The notes beneath the pieces are model-generated. The model was not told the origin of the DNA, searched no databases, and saw only the letters and a program-made list of their open reading frames with translations. From Rebecca billardiae RCC1528 (Eukaryota > Haptophyta), in NCBI GenBank assembly GCA_965240325.2, contig OZ251223.1, positions 2,666,001 through 2,730,000 of the forward strand: a stretch of DNA of 64,000 bases, given 5' to 3'. Position numbers and translations under genes: made by a program. Positions within the stretch are counted from its first letter, which is position 1, and the number at the start of each line of letters is the position of its first letter. Positions 44,372 through 56,430 of the stretch are shown piece after piece.

Positions 44372-46184
44372 ATGGCTGTGCGCTGCACGCTTTTGCTGCG
44401 GCGCGCCAGCATCACGGGCACGACGTATCGCGCGCTGAGCGTCTCCACTCGCGAGCTGGCGCGTCGTGAGCACGAAGCACGCACATGTATCGGGGCCGTT
44501 GTTCAGCCCCACGTCGCCACCGTGCGCTCCGTTCGTGCCTCGGCCGATGGCGCCGTGCGCGCAGACATCGGCCTGCGCTCTGGGGCAACGCCGGGCAGGG
44601 AAGAGCTGCGCCACGAGGTGATCGGCGCCCTGACGGGTCTGGACTGGGCGCAAGCGGCTTCTTGCGACTTCTCGCTCCTCGTTCCACAACGACTGGCCTC
44701 CGCTGGGCCGCAGTCGCTCTCAGCTGTGTCGCACGTGATCGGGGTCTCGTCCTGCAAGGGCGGCGTCGGGAAGTCCACAGTGGCTGTCGGTCTAGCGTAC
44801 GCATTGGCGCGCATGGGCGGGCGTGTCGGGCTCTTAGACGCCGACATACACGGCCCCAGCCTGCCGACCATGATTCAACTGCCTGCCGGTGCGTGCATGC
44901 GCTGTGTCCGCGCGCGCCCGGCGCACTGAGCAGCCCGCGCTGATGTGTGCCCCTGCGCCCTGGGCGGCGAAACGCGCAGACGCGCTGCCAGTCGTGAAAT
45001 CGGCAAGCACACAGCTACTTTTGCCACCCGAGGTGCACGGCGTCAAGCTGATGAGCCTTGGCTTCATCGGTGCGTCACGCGCGCCCGTCGCTGGCTCGCG
45101 GCGCCGGAACACCTCACCGCCCGCACCCCTGGAGGGGCTCCCTCGCCGCCGGCTCTCACCTGTCACTGGCCGGCGCCGCGCGTCCCTCGCGCCCCGCGCG
45201 CACGCGCGCGACACGATCGGCCTGCTGGGCGCAGCCAAGGGCGCGTCGACGGGCACCGCGGGCCCAGCCGTGGTGCGCGGTCCGGTCGCCAGCAGCACCG
45301 TGCAGCAGCTCGCGGCGGGCACCGCGTGGGGTGAGCTCGACTATCTGATTGTGGACATGCCGCCCGGCACGGGTGACATTGCGCTCACGCTGTGCCAGTC
45401 GGTCGGGCTGACGTCCGCGCTCGCGGTGAGCACGCCGGGGCGGCTGGCGGCGGCGGACACGCTGAAGGGCTTGCAGATGCTGCGCGACGCTCGCGTGCCT
45501 CTGCTCGCGGTCGTCGAGAACCTCGCCTACTACGTCGACCCTGTCGGCACTCGGCACGACATCTTTGGCAGCTCGCATCGGCGGCGTTTGGCAGAGCACG
45601 CTGCGTCGACCGGAGGCTGGGCGGTGGGCGGGATGGCAGAGAGAGTGGCCAGCGGAGCCGAAGAGGACGCCTCGCGGGGTGTCTTCTCCCTCCCGATCGA
45701 ACCCGACATCACCGACGCAGTCGAGCACGCTGAGCCGGTCGTCGTGCGCGCACCGGACTCACGCGCTGCGCGCACGTTTGATTCGCTCGCACGCCATGTG
45801 GTCGACGTGACCGCGCGCATGCGGCATGCAGACGCGGAGGGGCCCGAGGCGACCGTGCACTACCGTGACGCCGACGGCATGGTCGTCGTGCGCTTCCTCC
45901 GCGGCGCACGCGAGGGCCGCGAGTACGCCTTGCCAGCGGGCAAGCTGCGCGCGCACAGCATGGATGCACGATCAGAGGCGGATCGTAGGGCGGTCGCCGA
46001 CAGTGCCAGCGGAGACCCGGCGCCAGCTGCAGCGGTGGGCACCGCCGCGGTGGTCACGTCCGTGCGGGCATCTGGCAACTACGGCGTCTCGATCGAGTGG
46101 GGCGATGGGCACGCGGCAGCGATCTACCCCTTCGAGCAGATCGCCGAGCTGGCAGAGTCAGAGTGTCGTCACCACGACCATTAG
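44372..46184 (+). CDS. HCF101: HCF101/Mrp-type P-loop Fe-S scaffold with C-terminal DUF971 domain
   Basis: Three exons, 44372-44888, 44980-45069 and 45235-46184, with introns of 91 and 165 nt (both GTGCG...GCGCAG), give 518 residues. The three-domain order is that of HCF101, an ATP-dependent scaffold that passes 4Fe-4S clusters to client proteins in organelles. It has an N-terminal, degenerate DUF59/MIP18-like part, an Mrp/NBP35 NTPase (deviant Walker [44 protein letters not shown]) and DUF971 ([19 protein letters not shown]). The cluster-binding CxxC of classical Mrp proteins is absent after AVVENLAYY, as in HCF101 proteins. The N-terminus is Arg/Ser-rich ([16 protein letters not shown]) and fits mitochondrial or plastid import. 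A copy of the dispersed repeat abuts its start. Confidence 0.88.
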
Positions 46185-47526
<1,342 letters not shown>

Positions 47527-48612
47527 TCAGGACGCCTTCTTACCTGTCGCCGCGGCCGCAGCTTGCCGCTCCTTCTTGCGAATCGAGCGCTTGCGGATGT
47601 CCACGTGCATGTTGTGCACGTACGGCACGAGCAGCCAGTGCGGCAGGCAGCCGAGTGCATAGAGCACGAGCGAGTGGCTCCAGTACGGCGAGCAGGTGAG
47701 CGCGGTGCCCAGCTTGGAGAGCGAGGCGGCGACATAGTCGCGGGGCTCGGGGATCATCATGCTCGCGCGCGAGCGGTTCGCCATGGCCGTCTTGACGAAG
47801 TACGGCACGTTGCACTGAACGATCAGCCCGTACCTGCGTGCGCGTGCGCGGGGCGGGGGTGGGGGGTGGGGGGCTCGTGTGGCCGCGTGAGGCGGCACTG
47901 ATTAGCAGCACGTGTGCGTGGGTGGAGTGTGGCCGCGCGCGCACTTCTTCGTCTCCTCGGCGAGAGCCTCGGAGAAGTTCTCGACGAAGCTCTTCGTCGC
48001 GCCGTACGGCTGCAGCATCGCCGAGGGCAGCGTGCCGCCGATGGACGAGAGGTTGATGATCACGCCACGCTTGCGCGCCTTCATCTGCGGGAGGACGGCG
48101 TGGGTGAGCAGAGCAGTGCCGAGCGTGTTGCACGAGATGATGTCGCGCGCCTTCGTCAGCTCGAGCTCCTCGAAGTACGTCGGCATCTCGACGTTCACCG
48201 CGACGTTGTTCACGAGCACGCCCACCTGCAGCTGCTTGAGCACCGCGGTGAGCGACGCAAGCGTCGCGTCGTCAAGCTGCGTGAAGTCGGTGCGATGGGT
48301 GCGCACCTCGACGTCGCACATGCCCAGGATCTCTTGCTGCACTGCCTCCAGCTTGTCCTGCGAGCGGCTCACGAGCAGCACGTTCAGGCCCTTCTTCGCG
48401 AGCGCGATTGCGTATGCCTTGCCAATCCCATCCGTTGCACCAGTGACGACCGCCCAGTCCTTCGCGGCCTTGAACTTGCTCAGGCTCGCCCCCGGCTTCA
48501 AGAAGGCCGTGAAGAGGTAGTGCGCCACCGAGAGCGCGAGCTTCAGCGCGCAGAGCGCGCCAAAGAACGCGAGGCCCGTCTTCAGCGTCTCGCTGTCAAG
48601 GGACGCGGACAT
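47527..48612 (-). CDS. Very-long-chain 3-oxoacyl-CoA reductase (KCR/HSD17B12 type)
   Basis: Two exons on the minus strand, 48612-47945 and 47833-47527, with a 111-nt intron (GTGCG...ACGCAG), give 324 residues. A short-chain dehydrogenase of the ER fatty-acid elongase complex, it reduces 3-ketoacyl-CoA with NADPH. Seen: an N-terminal membrane segment (about 13-36), the cofactor motif TGATDGIG (57-64), NNVAVN (about 135-140), the catalytic Ser in NLSSIGG (about 189), YGATK with Tyr203 and Lys207, and the membrane-associated C-terminal region. The last four residues are KKAS, a KKxx ER-retrieval signal, which supports both the C-terminus and ER location. Length and motif order match the family. 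Confidence 0.92.
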
Positions 48613-49394
48613 GATGGCGATGCGCTAGGACGCGAAAAGCGCAAGATGCGCCCGCCCCGTGATTTCCGCGCCAATCCACCCAGTCGTTCTTCCGGCCATT
48701 CAGTACTTCGACAGACGAATCAGGAGAGCTGCGCCCTCGTGCCTGTGTCTTTAAATCATAGAATTAGTCCGGTCCTGTGTGCTCTCCTGCTCAGCCTATG
48801 TCTATCTATGGGGGTATGATTCATTACGGATTCACGCCCACGGTATGACGGTACTCTGTAGTCCGTAGTACCGTCTACCGACCGAATCCGAGTTGATTCA
48901 CTCAGTAGCAGTAATCGTGCGGCATCAAGTTTACTGAAGACAGCGGACGTGCAGCGGCAATTCACGAGGGCTCCGCGCTCGCTAGTCGGCTGCAGCTGAC
49001 CGCGGCGGCTTCGCCCTCATGCTATACCCTCATGCCGTCGGGGCTCGGGCTTCGGCCGAACTCGACGCCTCTCGACTCTCGAGGCACGATGCACGATGGC
49101 GCGAGCCATGAGCGCACGCGCCGAGCGGACGAAGGCGAAGGGGGGCGGATGATCGTGCTCGTGGAAGGGAAGAAGAACACACGCCCGGCTGATGGATGCA
49201 TCTGTGCTGATTGATTGATGAGTGCGACGCCCGGGGACGGCCGCGAGCGCGGCCGCCGTTGGGCAGTGCGGAGCGCCGGGGACGAGCCCTGGCGGCGCGC
49301 AGCAGTGCGGCGCGCGTACAGAGTGTGTTGGGCAGGAGGTGAGGCAGGGCGACACAGCACGCCCGACCGCATGCCAAAACACGCCCCGAGCTCA
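48613..49394. other. Intergenic gap upstream of the KCR gene
   Basis: Holds the KCR promoter, the partial dispersed repeat at 48693-48765 and the 3' end of the surface-protein gene. No further gene supported. Confidence 0.5.
48693..48765 (+). repeat. Dispersed repeat, copy 4 (partial)
   Basis: Matches the 3' third of copy 1: AGACGAATCAGGAGA, then CCTGTGTC and TTAAATCATAGAAT. It lies 81 bp upstream of the KCR start codon. Confidence 0.55.
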
Positions 49395-52300
49395 TCACGG
49401 TGTGCCACGCCGAGCGGAGCGCAGCGTGCCCGCGGCCACCTCCAAGGCCGCGTAGCTGCCGTCAGCGCTGCCAGCCGGCTGCGCCGCAGCGAGCTGGGCG
49501 CCGTCCTCGCCCTCGAGGAGGGCGGCGGCGAACTCGGCCGACTCGCCATGCCTGTCGGCTGGAGTCGCGCGGAAGCATGGGGCGCAGCAGGCACGATGCC
49601 GAGAGCTCGGCGTGAGCTCCATGCGCACTTTCGCCGCGCGCGCTCTGTGTTGGCGCGCGCGCCGCGCGCGCGCCGCGGCGCGGGCGCAGGCAGGGGGCGC
49701 GCGCGCACCATGACGCCTGAGCCCGGTCAGCTTTGCGCCGCTCGCGAGCGCCGAGATGCCACTGGATTGGCTCCCTCGCCCCGCAACAAGACGGCCAGCG
49801 GCCGCGAGCCCGAACGCGACCACAGCGGCGGCGACGGTCACGGCCAGCACGGCCAGCGGCGTGCGCGCGGCAGACGCCGGCACCGCGCTCGCGGCGTCGC
49901 CCATCGGACTTGCCGCCTCGAGCAGCACCTGCGGCGCGCCGTTCTGCGCGGCCCACGACTTCATGCGCCCCGAGTCCTCCCCGATGCGGTTCTTCCAGTA
50001 CTCCCAGGCCATCGCCGGGCTGAAGCCCGCGCAGTTGGGGCACTGGCACACGGCGCAGAGGGTGTTCGGGCAGACCGCGCCCGACTTGCAGCACTGCGCG
50101 ATGCCGCCCGCCCCACAGCCGAACGCGTCGCACATCGAGCCGTCCACTGCGCACGCGCGCGCGGCGCGGCGCGGCGTGGCGCGCGCGCGGGCGGTGCACG
50201 GCTGAGCGCGCGATGGGCAGCGCGCGCGGCCGCATGGGCCGGAGGGCGGAGGGGGGCGCGCGCTCGGCGCGGCGCGCACTCTCTGGGCACTCTGAGAAGA
50301 TGGGCGGCGGCGGCGGGCTCTGCGGCGGCGGCATGTGCGGCGGCGGGCTGCTCGGTGGCGGCGGGGCGCGCGGTGGCGGTTTGGGCGAGGGCGGCGGGCT
50401 CGGCGGGCTGTACAGGGCCGCGCACGGGTTGCCCGCCACCGTGCCGATGTAGCCGTACCCCTCAAAGTCGCACGACGCCTCCGTGACCGTCCCCTCCCAC
50501 AGCAAGTAGGAGTAGAAGTAGGAGACGAGTGCGCCCGCCTGCGCGAGCGGCGACGAGCACGACTTGGGGAGCTGCTCCGCCATCGTGGTGCAGAACTCGC
50601 CGACAGGGGCGGGCGCGTTGCCCGGCGTGCACAGGTAGTTGAAGATCTCGCCGAGCTTCTTGCCCGGCGTGCCGGGCGAGAGCAGGCACGCCGAGGCGGG
50701 CGGCCAGCAGTGGTTGTCGTAGAGGCCGCAGCCGCACGCCTGCTGGCACGACGTCGAGCAGCCGCCGCCCGCCACCTTCTGCTCGTACACCCAGCCGCAG
50801 CCGCCGACGCACGCGTTGTAGCAGAAGTCGTTGCCGTACCAGCACCCGTCCTTGCACTGCTTCACCTCGCAGTTGGACAGCGTCGTGTTCGCCTCGCACG
50901 CGCGGTAGCACGCGACGACCGCGGGCGTGGGCCGCGACGGGTCGAGGACAGTGCTGCAGCCCGGACCGTCGGCGGGGCGCGGCGAGGGCGGCGGCGGCGG
51001 GTTGGGCGGCGGCTGGCTCGGCGGCGGGCTCGGCGAGGGCGGCGGCGGCGGCGGCGGCTCGGGCGAGTGCGGAGGCGGCGGCGACCACGGCGGCTGCGGC
51101 GGCGGGCGCGGGGTCTTGGGTGGCGGCGCAGGCGAGGGCATCGGCGGCTGCGGCGGCGGCGGCAGCGCCGCCGGCGGCTGGGTGGGTGGCGAGGTGGGCG
51201 GCGCGCTCCCCGACGCGCTCGGCGGCGAGGTGGGCGGCGTGCCCGACGGGTCGTCCGCCGACGCGTCGTCCGCCGACGCGTCGTCCGCCGACGCGTCGTC
51301 CGCGGGCGGCGAGGCCGGGGGCGACGCCGACGAGTCGGGCGGGCTCACGGCCGGCGGCGCGCTCGGCTGCTCCTTGGCCGAGTGCTTGGCCGAGTGCTTG
51401 CCCGTGTCGGCGAAGGCGACGAGCTCGACCTTCGGCGAGGGGCAGATGGGGCACATGCAGGTCTTGCACACCGAGTTGGGGCACATGCTGCCGTCGCCGC
51501 AGCACTGGCCCTCGCCGTTGCCGCCGCAGATGTGCGGGTCGCAGTGCTCGCCGCTCGGGCACGACGAGACGGACGGGCGCGGCGACGGCGGCGGCGGCGA
51601 GCCCGGCGGCGGCGAGGGCGAGGGCGGCGGCGGCATGGTCGGCGGGCGCGGCGGCGGGCTCGGCGGGCTCGGCGGCGGCGGGCTCGGCGGGCTCGGCGGC
51701 GGCGGCGGCGGCGGCTCGAAGCGCTTGACGCACGGCCGGCCGCTCGAGATCCCGACGTAGCCGTAGCCGTCAAAGTCGCACGTGGCGGACGTGACCTCGC
51801 CCACCCAGTTCATGTACGAGAAGAAGAAGGAGACGAGCGCCTCGGCCTGCTCGTGCGGCTGCTGGCACTCGGCGGGGAGCTGCGTGACCATCTCCGTGCA
51901 GAACGTCGAGATCGCCGGCGCCGCGTTCCCCGGCGTGCACAGGTAGTTGAAGATCTCGCCGAGCTTCTGGCCGGGCGTGTCCTGAGAGAGCAGGCAGGTC
52001 TGCTCCTCGTGGTAGCAGTGGCCCTCGTACAGCCCGCACTTGCACGCGCGCTGGCAGCCGGCGGAGCAGCCGACCACGGCCTTGCTCGCGTTGAAGCCCT
52101 CCTTCGCGACCGACGCCCACGAGCAGCCGCCCACGCACCCGTTGTAGCAGAAGTCGTTCCCGAACCAGCACGCCGCCTTGCACGAGACGCGGTCGCACGG
52201 CGGCGCGTTGGCGTTGGCCTGCTCGCACGAGCGGTAGCACGCGAGCAGCCGCAGCGGCGGGATGGGCGGGATGTCCTTGGCGTGCGGGCACGCCTTCTCG

Positions 52301-53700
52301 ACGTCGGTGAGCTCGGCGAGCGAGCGGCGCACGGTGTGCTCCAGCTCCACCGCGTGCGCCTCGCCGTCCACCTCGCTCAGCAGCCGGCCGCTCACGACGG
52401 CGCGGGAGGCGGCCTCGGCGGCGCTCGCGACCGCCGCCGGCGCGTCGTCACGCTCGAGCATGAAGCCGGGGTGGCCGGTCGCGAGTTCGAAGGCGGAGTG
52501 CTGCACCTCGAGCGGCTCGCCGAAGTCCGCCGCGGCCGCCGTCTGCGCGGCGAGCGTGCGCCCGTGCGCGGTCGCCGCCGTGACGGCCGCCTCGGCGTCG
52601 GAGCGAGGCGCCGCAGCGAGCACGGCCTCGGCCGCCGGCATCGGCTGCTCGCGCGGCACGGCGCGCGCCTCGAGCCGGCGGCGCTGCGGCACGTTGGGCA
52701 CGGGGGCGCCGGCGGAGGCGGCCGGGACGGGCGCGCCCGGCGCGACGTTCGGGTTCTGCGTGAGCGGCGCGGCCGCCGCCACGCCGTTGATGGGCGTGCC
52801 GGGCGGCGCGTCGGAGCAGTCGGGGCACTGGCAGACGGCGCACGTCGAGCCGGGGCACTTGTGGCCGTCGACGCAGCACTGCGCCTGGCCGGCGGGGCCG
52901 CACATGTGCGGGTCGCACGTGCCCACGCCCGATGGGCAGTGCACCGGCTGCACGGGCGGCGAGGGCGGCGCCACGCCCGGCGGGTGCGGCGGCGCCCCCG
53001 GCGAGGGCGGCGGCGCGGGCGGGTCGGGCGCGGGCGGCGGCGACGGCGGCGAGGCCGGCGGCTCGTACAGCACCGCGCACGGGTGGCCCGCCTTGGGGCC
53101 CAAGTAGCCGTAGCCCTCGAAGTCGCAGGTGGAGCTCGTCGCCTGCCCCGTCGACTGCATGTACGAGTAGAAGTACGAGACGAGCGCCTCCGCCTTGAGG
53201 AAGGGCGTCGAGCACGCGGGCGGGAGGCTCTTCTTGATTTGCTTGCAGAAGCTGCTCACCTCGTCGGGCGCGTTACCCGGCGCGCATAGGTAGCCGAAGA
53301 TGTTGCCGATGCTCTCGTCGGGGATGGTTGGCGAGAGCACGCACGTCTGATCCGGCCGCCAGCAGTGCTTCTCGTACAGGCCGCAGCCGCACGTGATCTG
53401 GCAGCCGGAAGAGCAGCCGACCGACGCGGCGGAGCTGTTGAACGCCCACGGGTAGCAGCCGCCCATGCACGAGTAGTAGCAGAAGTCGTTGCCGTACCAG
53501 CACGAGTCCTTGCACTGCCGTCGCTGGCACGGCGTCAGCTTCGAGTCACTGTCGCATTGCGCGTAGCACGAGCGCACGGCGAGCGGCGGCTCGGCAAATG
53601 GCTCTGGGTACGGGCACTCCCAGCGCTTCGTGTGCTTATCAGACTGCCAGGGGCTCTGCCCCGTGGCCAGGAGGACGAGAAGCGGAGTCGCTCCAAGCAT
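49395..53700 (-). CDS. Large cysteine-module/proline-rich membrane-anchored surface protein
   Basis: Three exons on the minus strand, 53700-50280, 50146-49709 and 49558-49395 (introns 133 and 150 nt, GTGCG donors), give 1,340 residues. It has a signal peptide (MLGATPLLVLLATG), then three copies of a two-part module: a roughly 190-residue Cys domain (about 29-216, 471-661, 915-1098) with conserved CWYGNDFCYxxCxGGC, CGLYxxHC, LGEIFNYLCTPGN, FYSYM and CDFxGYGYxG; a (Ser)Pro-rich linker; and a roughly 40-residue CDPHxCG...CCxDGxxCPxxxCxxCxCPxC knot. One membrane span (about 1235-1257) and an 83-residue cytoplasmic tail follow. The linkers resemble hydroxyproline-rich extensin/pherophorin spacers, so it is probably an extracellular-matrix or scale-associated protein. 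I recognise no family for the Cys domain. The third knot is completed across the first intron (the junction reads ECPEMDGSMCD), which supports the splice model. Confidence 0.8.
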
Positions 53701-54171
53701 CGCCCCCGAGGCTGCGACGGCGTCAGTCGCGCTCGCTCGGCCCGGCTGGTGGCGTGATCACCGACGCGATCAAGGACCTGTCGCCGATGCAGTCGGTCGG
53801 GCCCTGATTGACCGCACCACGGCCCGAGCCCCCGGCTTCAAAAGGCGCATCTCCTACGGTTTCGTCCTTTCCGTGGCCAGCCGGGGGCCGGCCCGTGACC
53901 ACCAGGGATGCTCGTGCCAAGCGGAAGGGCCTTGCTCGTGCGGGGCTTCGCGACTCGGATCCGGCGGACTCTGTTATGAAAACGGAGTGCCCTTTGATTG
54001 GCCCACGCCCGCCGCCTCCACATGATTCTCCGGACGAACACGGACGGCTACGTGGGTACCCACGTCAGTACGCGACTGGCAAGTTGAATCATACCGCTTT
54101 TCCTGGCGCCTGGACCAGGGCGAAAAGTCGCGAGAGCCAAGACGAGGAGCGCTGCAACTTGGGGCGGCGCG
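53701..54171. promoter_or_regulatory. Bidirectional region (surface protein / CASP)
   Basis: 471 bp between divergent start codons of two secretory-pathway genes. No named element. Confidence 0.45.
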
Positions 54172-56265
54172 ATGGCGGCGGAGGCCCCGGCCGAGCACCA
54201 AAACCCTGCAGATGACGAGCAGCTGGCGGCAATCGAGGCGTGCTGGGCGCGCATCGCGCTGGACGACCGACGCACCGAGCTTGATACCCATTCCCTCCGC
54301 ATCGGCGACCTGCAGATCCAGTCCGTCGAGACGCGCGCGCGCCTGAAGGAGCTCGTGCGCGAGATGAAGGAGACGCCCGCGCCCGAGCGCCCCGCAAAGA
54401 TCGGCGGGCTGATCCGCGCGTTCCAGGCTGCGGTGGACGAGCTGACGCAGCGCGCATCGTTCGCCGAGGCCGCCTTCCTCGGCGTGTACAAGCTGCTCGA
54501 CGACGCGCCCGATCCGACCGGTGCCGTGCGCGAGGCCCGGCGCGCGCTCGGACGGCTCGGCGCCGCCGAGGCCGCGACGGCGGAGCGCGCGGCGGCAGCG
54601 GCGCGCGCCGAGCGTGAGCTTGCCGAGGCGCGCGCCACGCTCGAATCCGTCGCTGCCGAGCGCTCGCAGCTCGCCTCCGCGCGCGAGCGCGCCGACGAGG
54701 AGGTGGGCGTGCGGCTCTCGGGCGCCGAGGCGGCGCTGCAGGCGCTCACGGAACGGTGCGAGCGCGAGCAGGCGCGCGCGGCCGAGGCGGAGGTGGGCGT
54801 CGAGGCGGTGCGCGCGGAGCTCGAGGCGGCGCGCTCGGAGCTCGAGGCGGCGCGCGAGACGCGCGACGCGCACGCTGCCGAGCTGGACGCGGCGCGCACC
54901 CGCGCCGCCGAGGCGGAGGCGGCTGTGAGCGAGGCGCGCGCTCGCGCAGACCAGCTGGCGCGCTCCGCGGACGAGCGCGCGGCCGAGTCCGGGGCGAGGG
55001 GCGAGCAGGCGCGGGCCGCTGAGCGCCGTCAGGCGGAGCTCGAGGCGGAGACGGCCGATCTGCGCGCGCGCGTCGCCGAGCTGCTCGACGGCGAGGAGAC
55101 CCGCCGCCGACGCTTCACCGCCCTCCGCTCCGCACACGAGCGCGAGCTCGCGGACGCGCAAGCGCGCGCGCAGGAGGCGAGCGCGCGCGCCGATGCGTGC
55201 GAGGCGCGCGGCGCGGCCGAGCGCGCGATCCTGGGCGCGGAGGCGCGCGAGCTCGACGAGGGGTACGCTGCGCTGCGCGTCGCGCGCGATAGAGACGTCG
55301 AGCGCGCGCGCACGCGCGCCGAGGCGACGGCGAGCGCGGCGCATGCCGCCCGCGAGGCGGAGTGGGCGCGTGCGGAGGAGGCGGCAGGCGCGGCGCGCGC
55401 CGAGGCGGAGGCCGAGCTCAGAGCGGCGCACGCGCGCGGCGTGGCGGAGCTCGAGGCGCGGGTGCACGCGGCTGAGGCGCGCGCGGGCGCGGCGCTCGCC
55501 GAGGCGGAGGCGGCCGCCGCCGCGCGCGCGCTCGCTGGCCCAGCTGACCGTGGCGACTCGGCGTCGGCCGCGATCGCGGCCCTCGCGGCCGCGCAGCCAG
55601 CGGCGCCGCCGCCGCCGCCGCCGCCGGCAGCGGCGGGCGGCGTGTGCTGCGCGGCGGAAGCGGCGGCGAGCCTGGGTGGCGCGACGCCTTCCAAGCCGGC
55701 GCGGAAGAACGCCGCCGCCGCCGGGGCGGCGTGCACGCCGCAGGGCACTGCTGCGCACACGCCCCCGCCCGCGCAGCCGGCGCACACTGCGATCGCCATC
55801 GGCGGTGGCGGCAGAGGCGCGGTCGCATCGCCAGAGCCGCCGCAGTCCGCGCTGCGGCGGGGCGCCCGCACGGCCGCCGCGCCGAGCAGCGCGCGTCGGG
55901 GCATCGGGGCGCTCATGCTCGTGTACACGCTCTTCCTGCACGCGCTGCTCTACGCACTCACCATCAGGTGCGCCGCCCCCGTGGCCAGCGGCGTGGTGGG
56001 CGTGCACCACCGAGACCACGGACACGTTGCGGCCGGCATCGCGGGCGCGCTCGGCGGCGGGTACGACTACGAGGGCCGAGGCGCAGCCTCGGTGGCGGAC
56101 CCTCACGGCGTCGTGCTCAGCGGCCCTGAGCCGCACGCAGTCGGTGGCCTCGCCGCAGCGTCGACCCCGCCTGCCGGCGTCGTGGCCACATCCATTCCGG
56201 ACGCCAACGCCTCCTCAACGTCGACAGTGACGCTGCTGAGGTCGACAGTGGACGACGACTTCTGA
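54172..56265 (+). CDS. Golgi CASP-type coiled-coil membrane protein
   Basis: Single exon, 697 residues. The N-terminus matches the CASP/CUX1 N-terminal domain: a leading Trp region, AFQAAVDELTQRASFAEAAF, then LGVYKLLDDAPDP. A long Ala/Glu/Arg coiled coil (about 120-470) and an Ala/Pro-rich spacer follow. Near residue 582-600 is one membrane span, LMLVYTLFLHALLYALTI, with the Tyr and His that mark the CASP/giantin-type Golgi anchor. CASP tethers vesicles inside the Golgi stack together with golgin-84 and giantin. Unlike typical CASP, which ends soon after the span, this protein continues for about 95 residues, predicted to be luminal and Gly/Ala/His-rich. The coiled coil is unusually Ala-rich, as expected at this GC content. 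Confidence 0.87.
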   Translation: MAAEAPAEHQNPADDEQLAAIEACWARIALDDRRTELDTHSLRIGDLQIQSVETRARLKELVREMKETPAPERPAKIGGLIRAFQAAVDELTQRASFAEAAFLGVYKLLDDAPDPTGAVREARRALGRLGAAEAATAERAAAAARAERELAEARATLESVAAERSQLASARERADEEVGVRLSGAEAALQALTERCEREQARAAEAEVGVEAVRAELEAARSELEAARETRDAHAAELDAARTRAAEAEAAVSEARARADQLARSADERAAESGARGEQARAAERRQAELEAETADLRARVAELLDGEETRRRRFTALRSAHERELADAQARAQEASARADACEARGAAERAILGAEARELDEGYAALRVARDRDVERARTRAEATASAAHAAREAEWARAEEAAGAARAEAEAELRAAHARGVAELEARVHAAEARAGAALAEAEAAAAARALAGPADRGDSASAAIAALAAAQPAAPPPPPPPAAAGGVCCAAEAAASLGGATPSKPARKNAAAAGAACTPQGTAAHTPPPAQPAHTAIAIGGGGRGAVASPEPPQSALRRGARTAAAPSSARRGIGALMLVYTLFLHALLYALTIRCAAPVASGVVGVHHRDHGHVAAGIAGALGGGYDYEGRGAASVADPHGVVLSGPEPHAVGGLAAASTPPAGVVATSIPDANASSTSTVTLLRSTVDDDF

Positions 56266-56430
56266 ATCTGCTGAGTGACCAGTAACTAGCTTAGGAACCG
56301 GTCTGACCGCCGACTCTACAGACTGCAGTTCTTGACTGACACTGAACAGCCGATCAACGGAACGTACGCGAGGCACCTGAAACCGCCGGCCATTTACCCG
56401 CATTGATCGACGTTTTCGGCCAAACATGAT

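Noticed and set aside
17835-46184. An apparent Fe-S theme (CIAO2B, class V desulfurase-like protein, HemW, DPH7, HCF101)
   Set aside because: The genes are scattered over 30 kb, interleaved with unrelated genes and not co-oriented. All are common housekeeping genes, so a functional cluster is not supported.
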